Assembly: GCF_020091405.1 (NCBI RefSeq)
Contig: NZ_CP081903.1
Location: 3,100,501-3,164,500, forward strand
DNA from: Bacteroides cellulosilyticus
GTDB taxonomy: Bacteria > Bacteroidota > Bacteroidia > Bacteroidales > Bacteroidaceae
Length of the DNA stretch: 64,000 bases
Direction of reading: 5' to 3'
A program made the position numbers and the translations under genes. The notes beneath the pieces are model-generated. The model was not told the DNA's origin, did not search any database, and worked only from the letters and a program-made list of their open reading frames with translations. Positions 1 through 9,600 of this stretch are shown in pieces. Within the stretch, counting starts at the first letter, position 1. Every line of letters begins with the position of its first letter.

Positions 1-1
1 G

Positions 2-2845
2 GGACGTCTGCCGGGAGTGAACGTGGTGTCGCAGGACGGTCGTCCGGGAGCTACGATCTCGGTTCGTGTCCGCGGAGGAGGGTCCATTACCCAGTCCAAT
101 GATCCGCTTTACGTAGTCGATGGATTTCCGGTAAGCAATATTGGTGATATACCGGCTTCGGAAATAGAATCTATCGATGTGTTGAAAGATGCGTCATCTA
201 CGGCAATTTACGGTGCACGCGGTGCAAACGGTGTAATCCTTGTTACTACTAAGAGTGCCAAAGAAGGTCAGATCAAGGTGAGCTACGATGGCTATGTACA
301 GGTCAAGAATGTATCGAAGACACTTGAAACGCTTTCGGCTCAGGAATATATTCTTCATAACTGGAGCTATGCCGCATCCAGAGGAACGGCTAACCAGGAT
401 GCTGTTGAGAAATACTTCGGTCTGGGAAGTAAGTATGGTAACCACTATGCCGACTATGCCAATGTGAAAGCTCATGATTATACGGATGACGTACTGCGCA
501 CTGCATTGTCGCATAACCACAGTGTGAATGTTTCGGGTGGTACGGATAAAACGAAAGTGATATTTACACTGGGCTACATTAATGATGAAGGAATCAAGAT
601 CAATTCGGATTACAACCGTCTGAACGCTTCTTTCAAGATTCGTCAGAAGCTCGCCAAGACGCTGGACCTGGATGTTGATTTCCGTTATACGGAGTCAAAT
701 CTGAATGGACGTGAGAATGTAACGAACGGTAAAGGCTCTAATGTGTCGGGAGCTTATCGCTATCGTCCCATTGACAATCCGTTGGGTGGTGTCTCTTATT
801 CGGAAGTTGCGTCAGGCTTCAGTTTCGGTGTGGCTAATATCGATGACAGGCACAATCCGGTAGAACTGATCGATGATATCACGAATAAATCCTATTCCCG
901 TTCATTGAGAGGATCGGCTGCTTTGTCGTGGGAGATCATCAAAGGGCTTGTGGCCCGCAGTGAACTGTCACTTACCCGTAGTTCTTCGAAAAGTACTTAT
1001 TATGAGAACGGATATACAAACGGAGATAAGCGTGCCACCCTTAACCGGGGCATGGGAGATGGATTGCGTTCGGTGAGCACCTTAAATTATAACTTCAATA
1101 TCGGCAAGAACAATGTATTCTCGGCATTGCTGGGTAATGAAGTCCTGAAGTCGGATTCCGAATCGTCACAAATCACGGGCCGTGGTTATCCCTCTACATT
1201 TGATTATGACACCACGATGGGGTTGATCCATACGGCAACCACCTCTTTCTCTGCCACCAATTCTTATAGTGTGCCCGCCCGTACAGTGTCCTTTTTCGGA
1301 CGTTTGAGCTATACTTTCATGGACCGTTATCTGTTCACCGGTACGTTCCGTGCCGACGGCTCTTCTAAATTTGCGCCGGATAATCGTTGGGGATACTTTC
1401 CCGCAGGTGCTTTCGCATGGCGTCTTTCGGAAGAACCTTTCATGAACGGTACGAAAGATTGGCTTTCCAACCTGAAGCTTCGTTTGTCCTATGGCACTTC
1501 GGGCAGCGACAATATTAGTTCCAATCTGTGGCGTGAAACCTGGTCGAGCCTTGGTTCGGGCAGCAATCATACCCCTATCAACGGTGAACTCGGTTCATTC
1601 TATCGTCCGGACGGTTTGCTGGCCAACTCTAAACTGAAATGGGAAACTACCATTTCACGCAACTTCGGCATTGACTTCGGATTCCTGAACAACCGTGTGA
1701 ACGGTAGTCTGGAAGTATACTGGAATACTACGAAAGATTTGTTGATGGCCGTACCTGTGGATAACACTACCGGATACTCTTACCAGTTCCAGAACTTCGG
1801 TAAAACATCCAATCGTGGTATTGAGCTTTCGGTGAATGTAGATGTGATAAACAAAGGTGATTTCCGTTTCAACGTAGGCGCCATCTATAACTACAACCGC
1901 AATAAACTGGACGAACTGCCTAATGCCGACCAGTATCTCTACTCTTCATACTGGGGTTCTTCCTCTCTGGTTCCTACCAACGACTATATGTTTGTGGAAG
2001 GGAAAGCGATCGGTCTGGTACGTGGCTTTATCAGCGAAGGATATTATACCGTGGACGATTTCAATTACACCAACGGCCAGTACGTTCTGAAAGAAGGTGT
2101 GCCCGATATTACGAAAGCCTTGACCGCTACATACATGCACCCTTACGATCTGCCTGCCGGACAGACTGCATTCCCCGGAGCTGCCAAATTCCGTGATGTG
2201 GATGAAAGCGGTACGGTAGACCTGGATGATGCTACTTGCCTGGGCGAAGTGATGCCTCGCCATACGGGAAGCTTCCAACTGAATTTCAACTATAAGAACT
2301 TCGATCTTTCTACTAACTTCAACTGGACGGCAGGCGGTAAGGTATATAACGTGGCTGCTATGATCAATGCATCCGGTCAGGAATTTGACGGAATCGGTGC
2401 GCAACGTGCATCCTGGGTGGCCGATGCTTTCAAGGTTTATAATGTGAATGCTGCGGGTGACTTGTATGCCGTTACCAATCCCGATGAGTTGAGAGCTTTG
2501 AATGCGAATGCCAAATATCATTTACCCTACCATCAGAGCGGTATTACTTCATCAGAATGGTTGGAGAATGGTTCATACCTCCGTTTGCAGACGCTGACGC
2601 TCGGATATACCTTGCCCAAGAACTGGTTGGCTAAAGTGCATGTGGATAAGATACGCCTGTACCTCACCGCAACCAATCTCTTCACCATTACCGGTTATTC
2701 GGGCATAGATCCTGAAGTGAATGCCAATCCTACAGGACAAAGCGGATTCTACAGTGACCTGAGAATTTTCCCGACGCTCAACATGGACTTCGGAACTTAT
2801 CCACGTGCACGCACATTCACTTTCGGTGCTAACATAACTTTCTAA
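2..2845 (+). CDS. SusC/RagA-family TonB-linked outer membrane protein (5' truncated)
   Basis: Outer membrane beta-barrel that, with its SusD partner, imports oligosaccharides using TonB energy. The frame is open to the window edge: codons before the first GTG read GRLPG, followed by VNVVSQDG and the plug-domain stretch SVRVRGGGSI, DPLYVVDGFP and STAIYGARGANGVILVTTK, all classic SusC features. The signal peptide, carboxypeptidase-like domain and TonB-box region therefore lie outside the window, and the GTG at 17 is not the start. The rest is barrel, ending in the terminal phenylalanine (GANITF) expected of outer membrane proteins. It lies 31 bp before a susD-like gene, so the two form the usual pair. 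The family is certain; the glycan is not shown by sequence. Confidence 0.96.
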   Translation, partial: GRLPGVNVVSQDGRPGATISVRVRGGGSITQSNDPLYVVDGFPVSNIGDIPASEIESIDVLKDASSTAIYGARGANGVILVTTKSAKEGQIKVSYDGYVQVKNVSKTLETLSAQEYILHNWSYAASRGTANQDAVEKYFGLGSKYGNHYADYANVKAHDYTDDVLRTALSHNHSVNVSGGTDKTKVIFTLGYINDEGIKINSDYNRLNASFKIRQKLAKTLDLDVDFRYTESNLNGRENVTNGKGSNVSGAYRYRPIDNPLGGVSYSEVASGFSFGVANIDDRHNPVELIDDITNKSYSRSLRGSAALSWEIIKGLVARSELSLTRSSSKSTYYENGYTNGDKRATLNRGMGDGLRSVSTLNYNFNIGKNNVFSALLGNEVLKSDSESSQITGRGYPSTFDYDTTMGLIHTATTSFSATNSYSVPARTVSFFGRLSYTFMDRYLFTGTFRADGSSKFAPDNRWGYFPAGAFAWRLSEEPFMNGTKDWLSNLKLRLSYGTSGSDNISSNLWRETWSSLGSGSNHTPINGELGSFYRPDGLLANSKLKWETTISRNFGIDFGFLNNRVNGSLEVYWNTTKDLLMAVPVDNTTGYSYQFQNFGKTSNRGIELSVNVDVINKGDFRFNVGAIYNYNRNKLDELPNADQYLYSSYWGSSSLVPTNDYMFVEGKAIGLVRGFISEGYYTVDDFNYTNGQYVLKEGVPDITKALTATYMHPYDLPAGQTAFPGAAKFRDVDESGTVDLDDATCLGEVMPRHTGSFQLNFNYKNFDLSTNFNWTAGGKVYNVAAMINASGQEFDGIGAQRASWVADAFKVYNVNAAGDLYAVTNPDELRALNANAKYHLPYHQSGITSSEWLENGSYLRLQTLTLGYTLPKNWLAKVHVDKIRLYLTATNLFTITGYSGIDPEVNANPTGQSGFYSDLRIFPTLNMDFGTYPRARTFTFGANITF

Positions 2846-2876
2846 ATAGTAATTGTAAAATAACAGAGAAACAGAT

Positions 2877-5006
2877 ATGAAAAAGATATTGAATATAACT
2901 CTCGCAGCAGCTTTCGCATGTGCAATGACCGGCTGCCAGGACTTCCTCGACACTTCCTCCCCGAGTGTAGTAGACCGCGATTTTGTCTTCTCAAATGAAG
3001 AGTCTGCACGTGGTGCATTGTATTATGGTTATGAAACCCTCCGTGCAAACCGGAGTGTGCATAATGTCGGATTCTTCTGGCATCCGGTTTGGGGGTCGGA
3101 CATTGAAGACTCTCAGGACATCTACGATGAAGGTAGTGCCGGAATCTGTGAAAAATGGTATTATCCGGGTGGTACGGGCAACTATAACATTAACTCCGGT
3201 GAAGGAACGGAAGTGTTTACCAAGCTTTACGAAACGATATCCGTGGCCAATTCCCTGATATCCAGTTTTGAGGCGCTTGATAACTTCCAGTCGATCATGA
3301 CCGGAGAACCTAATAACCTTTCGGATATCTACGGTCAGGCTGTGGCTCTGCGTGCTACGTGTTACTGGGAGTTGTGCCGCTGGTATGGCGATGTGCCCCA
3401 TGCACTGAATGCCGGTGAACAGGCAAAAGGACTGACTTCACGTTATGCCATTTATGACTATCATATCCGGAAACTCAGGGAGGTAGAGCCTCATATGTAT
3501 CGTCCGGGTGAAGGTAGTACGCGGGCGGATGTCATGAATCGTACATATGTTCAGGGACTAATAGGACGTCTTTGTATGTATAACGGTGGTTATGCAACCC
3601 GCCGTACCGACCTGGGTGCAGACTTCTATGTGGATGGTGACGGAAAGGTGCTTACTTTCGATGATTGGAGTGTGGAAAAGAACGGTGCCATTTATGGTCG
3701 CCGCAGCGATTGGAAAGATTTGTATGCCATAGCCAAAGAATATCTTCAGGCGATCTATATGAATCCCGGTTCGGTGGTATTGCGTACAACGGATCCCCGT
3801 TCTACGGGTAAGAACGGACAGGAGTATAATAATCCTTACCAGTATATGTTCCAGCAAATGCATGCTGCCGATAATATAACATTGGCTGATGAATCTATCT
3901 ACGAACTCCCTCACGAATACAATGGCGGATCTTCCCGTCCGGCTTATATCGGTCGCCCCTCGTCGGGTGGTGACGGACAGGCACCTTGCGTGGCATGCGG
4001 ACAGGATCGTATTCAGGCACATTTCTACTACGGTTGGTTCGACAATAACGACCTGCGTCGTGACGCTTCTGTTGCCGTTACGGGCAGTACAGGCGGTGGT
4101 CAGGAGCTGATGCAGTCATTCGACCGCAGTGCATGGGGTAAAGGATGCGGCCCGGGCACTAATAAGTGGGACTGGAACCGGATGACTGCGCCTGATACGA
4201 AAACATACGGTAATTCCGGCATTAACTTCTCCTATATGCGTATCTCCGATGCTTACCTGATGTTGGCTGAAGTATGTGCGGCATTGGGCGATGAAGGCAG
4301 CGCCAAGACGTACCTTGCCATCGTTCATAACCGGGCATTCCCCGGCAACAACGACCCGAACTTTGAGAAATATATCTCAGATTGTGGCTCTGTGTACAAT
4401 GCAGTGCTTAAAGAACGTGCCCTGGAATTCAGTGGCGAAGGTGTGCGCCGTTTTGACATCATCCGTACCGGTATTCTTCCGGAGGTTGCCGTTGAAAACA
4501 GAAAGGTAATGTCGGCTATCATTGAGGGCATACGTCAGGATGGTTACTACACGTTTAAGAATGGCAATCAGATACCTGCCTATATCTGGACGAAGATGGT
4601 CGATGCTAAATCCAAGTATGGATATAGACTGACATCACAAACTCCGGCTGACAAGCAAGATGATCCGGTATTGTTTCCGGGATGGCGCGGACAGCATGAT
4701 GATTGGGGAAGTCTGGTTCCAGCTTATGCAGGCGTGACGATGACCAACGTTGCAATCAAAAGTTTGTTTAAGTATATCGAACCGGGTTCTGCCGAAGCGT
4801 TGGCTTTGGAAGCTGATGGATATGTACAGACTCCCTGGGCTATCGATATGTTGAAATATGAGGATTCTTATGCGAAGAAACTCTTCGCCGGTTATACGGA
4901 TGCCGATTATGCGGCAAAGAATCCGCCCATCCATTTATTGCCGAATATCTATCAGGTATTGCTGAATTCGGGAATTACGAATGGTTATGGTTTTAAGCAG
5001 CAGTAG
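2877..5006 (+). CDS. SusD/RagB-family surface glycan-binding lipoprotein
   Basis: Lid and glycan-binding partner of the preceding SusC. The start MKKILNITLAAAF is followed by a lipoprotein signal with lipobox MTGC (Cys about residue 20), then QDFLDTSSPS, typical of SusD proteins. It contains the SusD helical stretch around GQAVALRATCYWELCRWYGDVP and the C-terminal region with FSYMRISDAYLMLAEV and ERALEFSGEGVRRFDIIRTG. At 709 residues it is longer than most SusD proteins (about 500-600), the excess being inserted loops in the middle and a long C-terminal extension after residue 560. Co-transcribed with the upstream susC. Exposed on the outer leaflet by inference. Confidence 0.96.
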   Translation: MKKILNITLAAAFACAMTGCQDFLDTSSPSVVDRDFVFSNEESARGALYYGYETLRANRSVHNVGFFWHPVWGSDIEDSQDIYDEGSAGICEKWYYPGGTGNYNINSGEGTEVFTKLYETISVANSLISSFEALDNFQSIMTGEPNNLSDIYGQAVALRATCYWELCRWYGDVPHALNAGEQAKGLTSRYAIYDYHIRKLREVEPHMYRPGEGSTRADVMNRTYVQGLIGRLCMYNGGYATRRTDLGADFYVDGDGKVLTFDDWSVEKNGAIYGRRSDWKDLYAIAKEYLQAIYMNPGSVVLRTTDPRSTGKNGQEYNNPYQYMFQQMHAADNITLADESIYELPHEYNGGSSRPAYIGRPSSGGDGQAPCVACGQDRIQAHFYYGWFDNNDLRRDASVAVTGSTGGGQELMQSFDRSAWGKGCGPGTNKWDWNRMTAPDTKTYGNSGINFSYMRISDAYLMLAEVCAALGDEGSAKTYLAIVHNRAFPGNNDPNFEKYISDCGSVYNAVLKERALEFSGEGVRRFDIIRTGILPEVAVENRKVMSAIIEGIRQDGYYTFKNGNQIPAYIWTKMVDAKSKYGYRLTSQTPADKQDDPVLFPGWRGQHDDWGSLVPAYAGVTMTNVAIKSLFKYIEPGSAEALALEADGYVQTPWAIDMLKYEDSYAKKLFAGYTDADYAAKNPPIHLLPNIYQVLLNSGITNGYGFKQQ

Positions 5007-5011
5007 TAGTA

Positions 5012-5094
5012 GCTACGGGCTACAAGCTACGAGCTACAAGTGGCTGCGCAGTGTTCCGAAAGGTACTCGTAGCTCGTAGCTAGTAGCTTGTAAC
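5012..5094. repeat. Inverted repeat built from heptamers
   Basis: Four heptamers of the form GCTACRR (5012-5039) are answered by four complementary heptamers TCGTAGC, TCGTAGC, TAGTAGC, TTGTAAC (5067-5094). The 27-nt loop carries GGCTGCGC at 5042-5049. It sits between the susD-like gene and the hydrolase gene on the same strand, so as RNA it could form an attenuating or processing hairpin. Confidence 0.85.
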
Positions 5095-5095
5095 T

Positions 5096-5113
5096 CTTTC
5101 AATTAATTGAAAG
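5096..5113. promoter_or_regulatory. Perfect 18-bp palindrome just before the hydrolase start
   Basis: CTTTCAATTAATTGAAAG is fully self-complementary and ends 4 nt before the ATG at 5118. It could be a dimeric protein site or a small hairpin shielding the start codon. Function is not known from the sequence. Confidence 0.5.
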
Positions 5114-5117
5114 TAAT

Positions 5118-6269
5118 ATGGTAAGAAGATGTATTCTTTGCATGATGTTAGGGTTGGCTACTTCGGTAGCCGCCCTATCTCAGCATTTGTCCGGTTACGA
5201 ACTGGAAAGAGAGATGCCTGTTTTCCTGGATCAACTGAAAGCAGAGTTGACTTACCCCATAGCTTGGGGAAATAGTCCGGTTAAAAATTTTAAGAAGTGG
5301 CGCAAACAGGCACGCAATGCCGTGCTGGATGCCATGCTTGCCCCTCCGCCTCGCACTACCGACTACCAGACTGAGATCGTAGCCGAAGAGCAGCGGAATG
5401 GGTATAAAGCCCGGAAGTTACATTTCAATCTGACCGGCTATTCCCGTGTGAACGCCTATATGCTGGTGCCCGATGGTGAAGGTCCCTTCCCGGCAGTAGT
5501 ACTTTTGCATGACCATGGAGGTCATTATACGATTGGTAAGGAGAAAATGATTCGTCCCTTCGGAGTATCTCCCGAAGTCCTGGCTGATGCCGATGCCTGG
5601 GCTAAACAATGCTACGGTGGGCAATATGTAGGCGATTATCTGGCTGCACATGGATATGTAGTTATTTCTATTGATGCTATATTCTGGGGAGAACGCGGAC
5701 GGAAAGAAGGCGTCGATGGTGACAAACACATGGCTGTGGCAGGTAACTTCATGATGCTGGGACGCAGTTGGAGTGCTTTCATGAACTACGAAGACATGTA
5801 CACCACCGACTTTCTGGCTACATTGCCCGAAGTCGACTCCAAACGTATCGGTTGCATGGGCTTTTCGATGGGAGCTTACCGTGCCTGGATGCTTTCGGCA
5901 CTCTCTGATAAGGTGAAAGCCGGAGCTGCCGTCTGCTGGATGGTGACTACGGACTGCCAGCTCTCATGGGAGTATGGAAAAGAAAGGGGAGGTTTTGCCA
6001 ATATGCTGCCGGGTATCCGCCGTTATCTGGATTATCCGCATATCGCATCCATTGCCTGTCCCAAACCGATGTTTTTCCTGAACGGGGAACATGACAAGCT
6101 CTTTCCTCCGGTAGGAGTGAATGCCGCCTTTGCAGAAATGCGAAAAGTATGGGAAAGCCGTTCCGCAGGCGACAAATTGGTTACGGAACTGTGGGATATG
6201 CCTCATGATTGCGGAATAAAGGTACAAGATGCCATTCTCTCCTTTTTGGAAAAGAACCTAGCCCACTGA
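5118..6269 (+). CDS. Secreted alpha/beta hydrolase, likely carbohydrate esterase (copy 1)
   Basis: An exported alpha/beta hydrolase of 383 residues with an N-terminal signal peptide (about 1-21, ending near ALSQ). Visible active-site pieces: LLHDHGG (oxyanion region), the nucleophile elbow GFSMGAYRAW with Ser in GxSxG, the acid loop NGEHDKLFPP, and a late His in MPHDCG. It resembles proteins annotated as dienelactone hydrolase or acetylxylan esterase-like in Bacteroides glycan loci. In a pectin setting, a pectin methyl- or acetylesterase is plausible; the CE19 family (type member BT1017) is one candidate, but I cannot align it here. It follows the susCD pair after a heptamer hairpin. A paralogue lies at 11126-12280. 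Confidence 0.88.
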   Translation: MVRRCILCMMLGLATSVAALSQHLSGYELEREMPVFLDQLKAELTYPIAWGNSPVKNFKKWRKQARNAVLDAMLAPPPRTTDYQTEIVAEEQRNGYKARKLHFNLTGYSRVNAYMLVPDGEGPFPAVVLLHDHGGHYTIGKEKMIRPFGVSPEVLADADAWAKQCYGGQYVGDYLAAHGYVVISIDAIFWGERGRKEGVDGDKHMAVAGNFMMLGRSWSAFMNYEDMYTTDFLATLPEVDSKRIGCMGFSMGAYRAWMLSALSDKVKAGAAVCWMVTTDCQLSWEYGKERGGFANMLPGIRRYLDYPHIASIACPKPMFFLNGEHDKLFPPVGVNAAFAEMRKVWESRSAGDKLVTELWDMPHDCGIKVQDAILSFLEKNLAH

Positions 6270-6364
6270 TGACCTTATTCATATACCTTTGGTGGTAAAA
6301 AACATTTAAGTATATCTACGCTTAAACATTACCTCTTTACAGATAAAAATTCCCCGGTTAAATA

Positions 6365-6466
6365 GGTGTTAACTCCCCAGCTGGGGAGTAACGCACTCCC
6401 CAACTGGGGAGCATCGCACTCTCTAACTGGGGAACATCGCACTCCCCAGCTGGGGAGTTAACACCC
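6365..6466. repeat. Array of four 23-bp palindromic units
   Basis: Units start at 6372, 6395, 6418 and 6441. Each is a palindrome of the form ACTCCCCARCTGGGGAG with a 6-nt spacer TAACGC or CATCGC; the third is degenerate (ACTCTCTAACTGGGGAA). The ends GGTGTTAACT and AGTTAACACC pair with each other, so the whole array is also one large inverted repeat. It lies between convergent genes. Confidence 0.9.
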
Positions 6467-6485
6467 CCCTAAAATGGGAGGTGCT

Positions 6486-6515
6486 ACCCCCTCTACAATG
6501 CACTGTAGCGGGGGT
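6486..6515. terminator. Hairpin, probable terminator of the hydrolase transcript
   Basis: Arms ACCCCCTCTACA (6486-6497) and TGTAGCGGGGGT (6504-6515) pair with one mismatch around a 6-nt loop. It lies downstream of the + strand hydrolase, in the convergent gap. There is no strong T tract on the + side. Confidence 0.5.
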
Positions 6516-6585
6516 CGGCTAAATTTATCCTATTCGGTTATCAAAATCAGAAGATAGAGATAAAGAAGGGAAATAGAGAAAAAGA

Positions 6586-6616
6586 GGCAGGCAGAATTAT
6601 TAACAATCAGCCTGCC
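6586..6616 (-). terminator. Terminator of the HTCS gene
   Basis: GGCAGGC (6586-6592) and GCCTGCC (6610-6616) form a stem. Read on the minus strand it is followed by CTCTTTTTCTC, a T-rich tail, 64 nt after the HTCS stop codon. Confidence 0.65.
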
Positions 6617-6679
6617 GGTAATGAAATCTTCAGAAGATGGAATAACCTCGACTTAATGGAGGAAAGCCGGAAGAAAACC

Positions 6680-9600
6680 TTAATTGTTTTGCTTTCGGCT
6701 TTCCTTGTATTCAGTCGGTGTCATTCCATATTGCTGCTTGAAGCACTTGCTGAAGTAATGCGAGTCATTCAGTCCCACCATGTAGGCAATCTGTGCCATG
6801 TTATACTCCTCTGTCTCTATGAGTTGAGCTGCCCGCTTCATGCGTATTTCTCTCAGGAACTCAACGGGAGATAAACCGGTCAGTGTCTTCAGTTTCTTGA
6901 AGAATACGGAGCGGCTCATGTTTACTTCGCCGGCAATGTCTTCCACCGTAAGGTCACCGTTATCCAGATGCTTCTCTATGGTTTCCATCACTTTATCCAT
7001 AAATTTCTGGTCGTTGGGCGAAAGGGCCGGAGTGGTGGTTTCCTTTTTCCCTGCCAGGGGTTGTTCGGTGGATGCGGGCAACAGACTGGCGCAATACAAT
7101 GCCTGTAACTTCTTGCGCTGTTCAAGCAGATTGAAAATACGTGCTTTCAGGTAGGCAGCGCTGAAGGGCTTTGTGATGTAATCGTCCGCTCCCAGCTTCA
7201 TGCCTTCTATCTTGCTTTCGATGGTCGACTTGGCCGTCAGCATAACGATGGGAATATGGCTTGTGGTCATCTCTTCCCGCAGTTCGCGCACCATTTCTAT
7301 ACCATGCTTTTCGGGCATCATAACGTCGCTGATGATGATATCCGGCATATACAACTTACTCTTTTCCAGTCCGGTATTACCATTTTCCGCTTCTATAACA
7401 TTGAAGTACTGGGCAAAGATGGTCCTTATGAAGAAGCGTAATTCCTGGTTATCTTCCACTATCAGGATGGTTTCTTTTTCACTGTTCAGGTTCTCCTCTT
7501 CGTTTCCGGTGAGAGAAGAGAACTGATTGCCAGTGCATACTGGTGAGGTATCACTTACCACATAGTCGGACAGGATGAATTCAACGGTTTCGTCGAAGTG
7601 TTCCTTTCCTTTCTGCAATCTGATGCTGAAGCAACTCCCTTCTCCAAGTTTGCTCCGGATGCTGATGCTGCCGTGGTGCATATCGATCAATTCTTTCACT
7701 AATGAAAGGCCGATACCGGTGCTGGCTTGGTTGAAGAGGTTCTTATCCACTAAATTCTCGAAGCGGACGAAGAGGGACTTTTGCTTATTCTCCGCAATTC
7801 CTATTCCCTGGTCTTCCACAGCAAGAATCACATCCTTTTCTTCTTCCTGCACCATCACTTTGATCTGTTTCCCTTGGGGAGTATATTTGAAAGCGTTCGA
7901 TAAAAGGTTGAACAATATCTTTTCCAACTTGTCGGAGTCCGCCCATATCTTGAGGCTGGCGACTTCCGTATCCATACTGAAATCAATCTGGTGTTCATCG
8001 GCAAGGCTGTTGAAGCTTTCCATAATGTGGCGGATGAAAGGGATCAGGTCAATCTGTTGCACCCTCATCTTCATCTTCTTGTTCTGTATCTTGCGGAAGT
8101 CCAGAATCTGATTGACGAGCCTTAGCATCCGGTTCGTGTTTCGCTCTACCAGCACCAACTGTTCCCGTTCCTCATCATTCAGCTTGCCATGTTGCAGGAC
8201 TTGCTCTACGGGACCGGCAATCAGCGTCAGCGGTGTACGCAGTTCGTGCGATATGTTTGTGAAGAAACGTAGCTTTATATCTGAAATCTCCTGTTCGACG
8301 GATACCTTATGCTTCAGCCTGAAGATGGTGAAGAGGATATAGGTGGCCGTAAAGATAACTAATAAGATGAATAGCACGTACAGGGAATATGCCCACGGTG
8401 TCTCCCAGAAGGAGGGAAGTATGTTGATATCCAGTGTACGCGTGTTCTCCACCCAGATGCCGTCGCTGTTTGTAGAGCGGACTTTCAGGGTGTAATGTCC
8501 TTTCGGCAGGTTGGTGTAAGTGGCGGTTCGCTGGTTGCCGATATTGTTCCAGTTGTTTTCGAAGCCTTCCAGTTTGTAGGAATAGGAGATGTTGCCGGGA
8601 TACTTCATGTCCAGGGCGGCAAACTGGATGCTGAATCCATTCTTATCGTGAGGCAGGGTCAGGAGGTTCGTATCATCGATGTGGGTGGTCAGTATGCCGC
8701 CTTCTTCGGGAGTCACCGTCTTCTCGGCCTGTTGCAGGCGGGTGAAGATGATGGGAGGAACGTATGTACTTGTATGGATGGAATCCGGAAAGAAGTATAG
8801 GACACCTTTCACGGTATTGAACAGCAGATAATCGGACTCTGTTCGCAGAGCCGCCCCTTCATTGAAACTGATTCGTAGGGGGAAAGCTCTGGAGGGGTAG
8901 TTTATTATTTTATCCGTGGAAGGAATAAACTTGCACAGTTCTTTTTCTGTAGCACACCACAAATTGCCGTGCGGGTCTTCTTCGATGGATAGCAATACGT
9001 CCGAAGGAAGCCCGTCTCTCATGGTGTAGGCCTGAAAGCGGGCTTCAGCGCCCTCCAGTGAGAGTAGCTTATTGAGTCCGCCTCCGAAGGTGGCCACGTA
9101 CATTTCGCCTTTCCGGGTGAAATATATGTTGTGCACGTCGTTGTTGCTGAGGCTGTTGGCGTTCCCCGAAATACGGCAATAACGTTGGAATTCTATCTCT
9201 TCCGGTTCTTTGAAATTGCCCTTGCACATCAGTAATCCTGTGGCGCTGCCTATCCATATATTCCCTTTAGTGTCGGAGGTGATGAAACGCGTACGGTAAC
9301 ATTGGCTGATAGGATAGTTCTTTAGCCGGTTCCGGTAGTTGATGAAACGGTCCGCTTCTTTGTCTGTTCCCCGTTCCAGGTAGTTGATTCCTCCTTCGAA
9401 TGTGGCAATCCATATCCGTTGCTGCCGGTCTTCATGCAGACTGTATATCTCGTTACCGCTCAGACTGTATACATCGTTTGCGTCGGCACTGTACTGAACG
9501 AGATGATAAGTCAGGGGCTTCCCCTGAGGCTTGGCGGCGAATAGTCCGTTGCCTTTGGTACCTATCCAGATGGTGCCTTCGTGATCTTGTATGATGGAAT

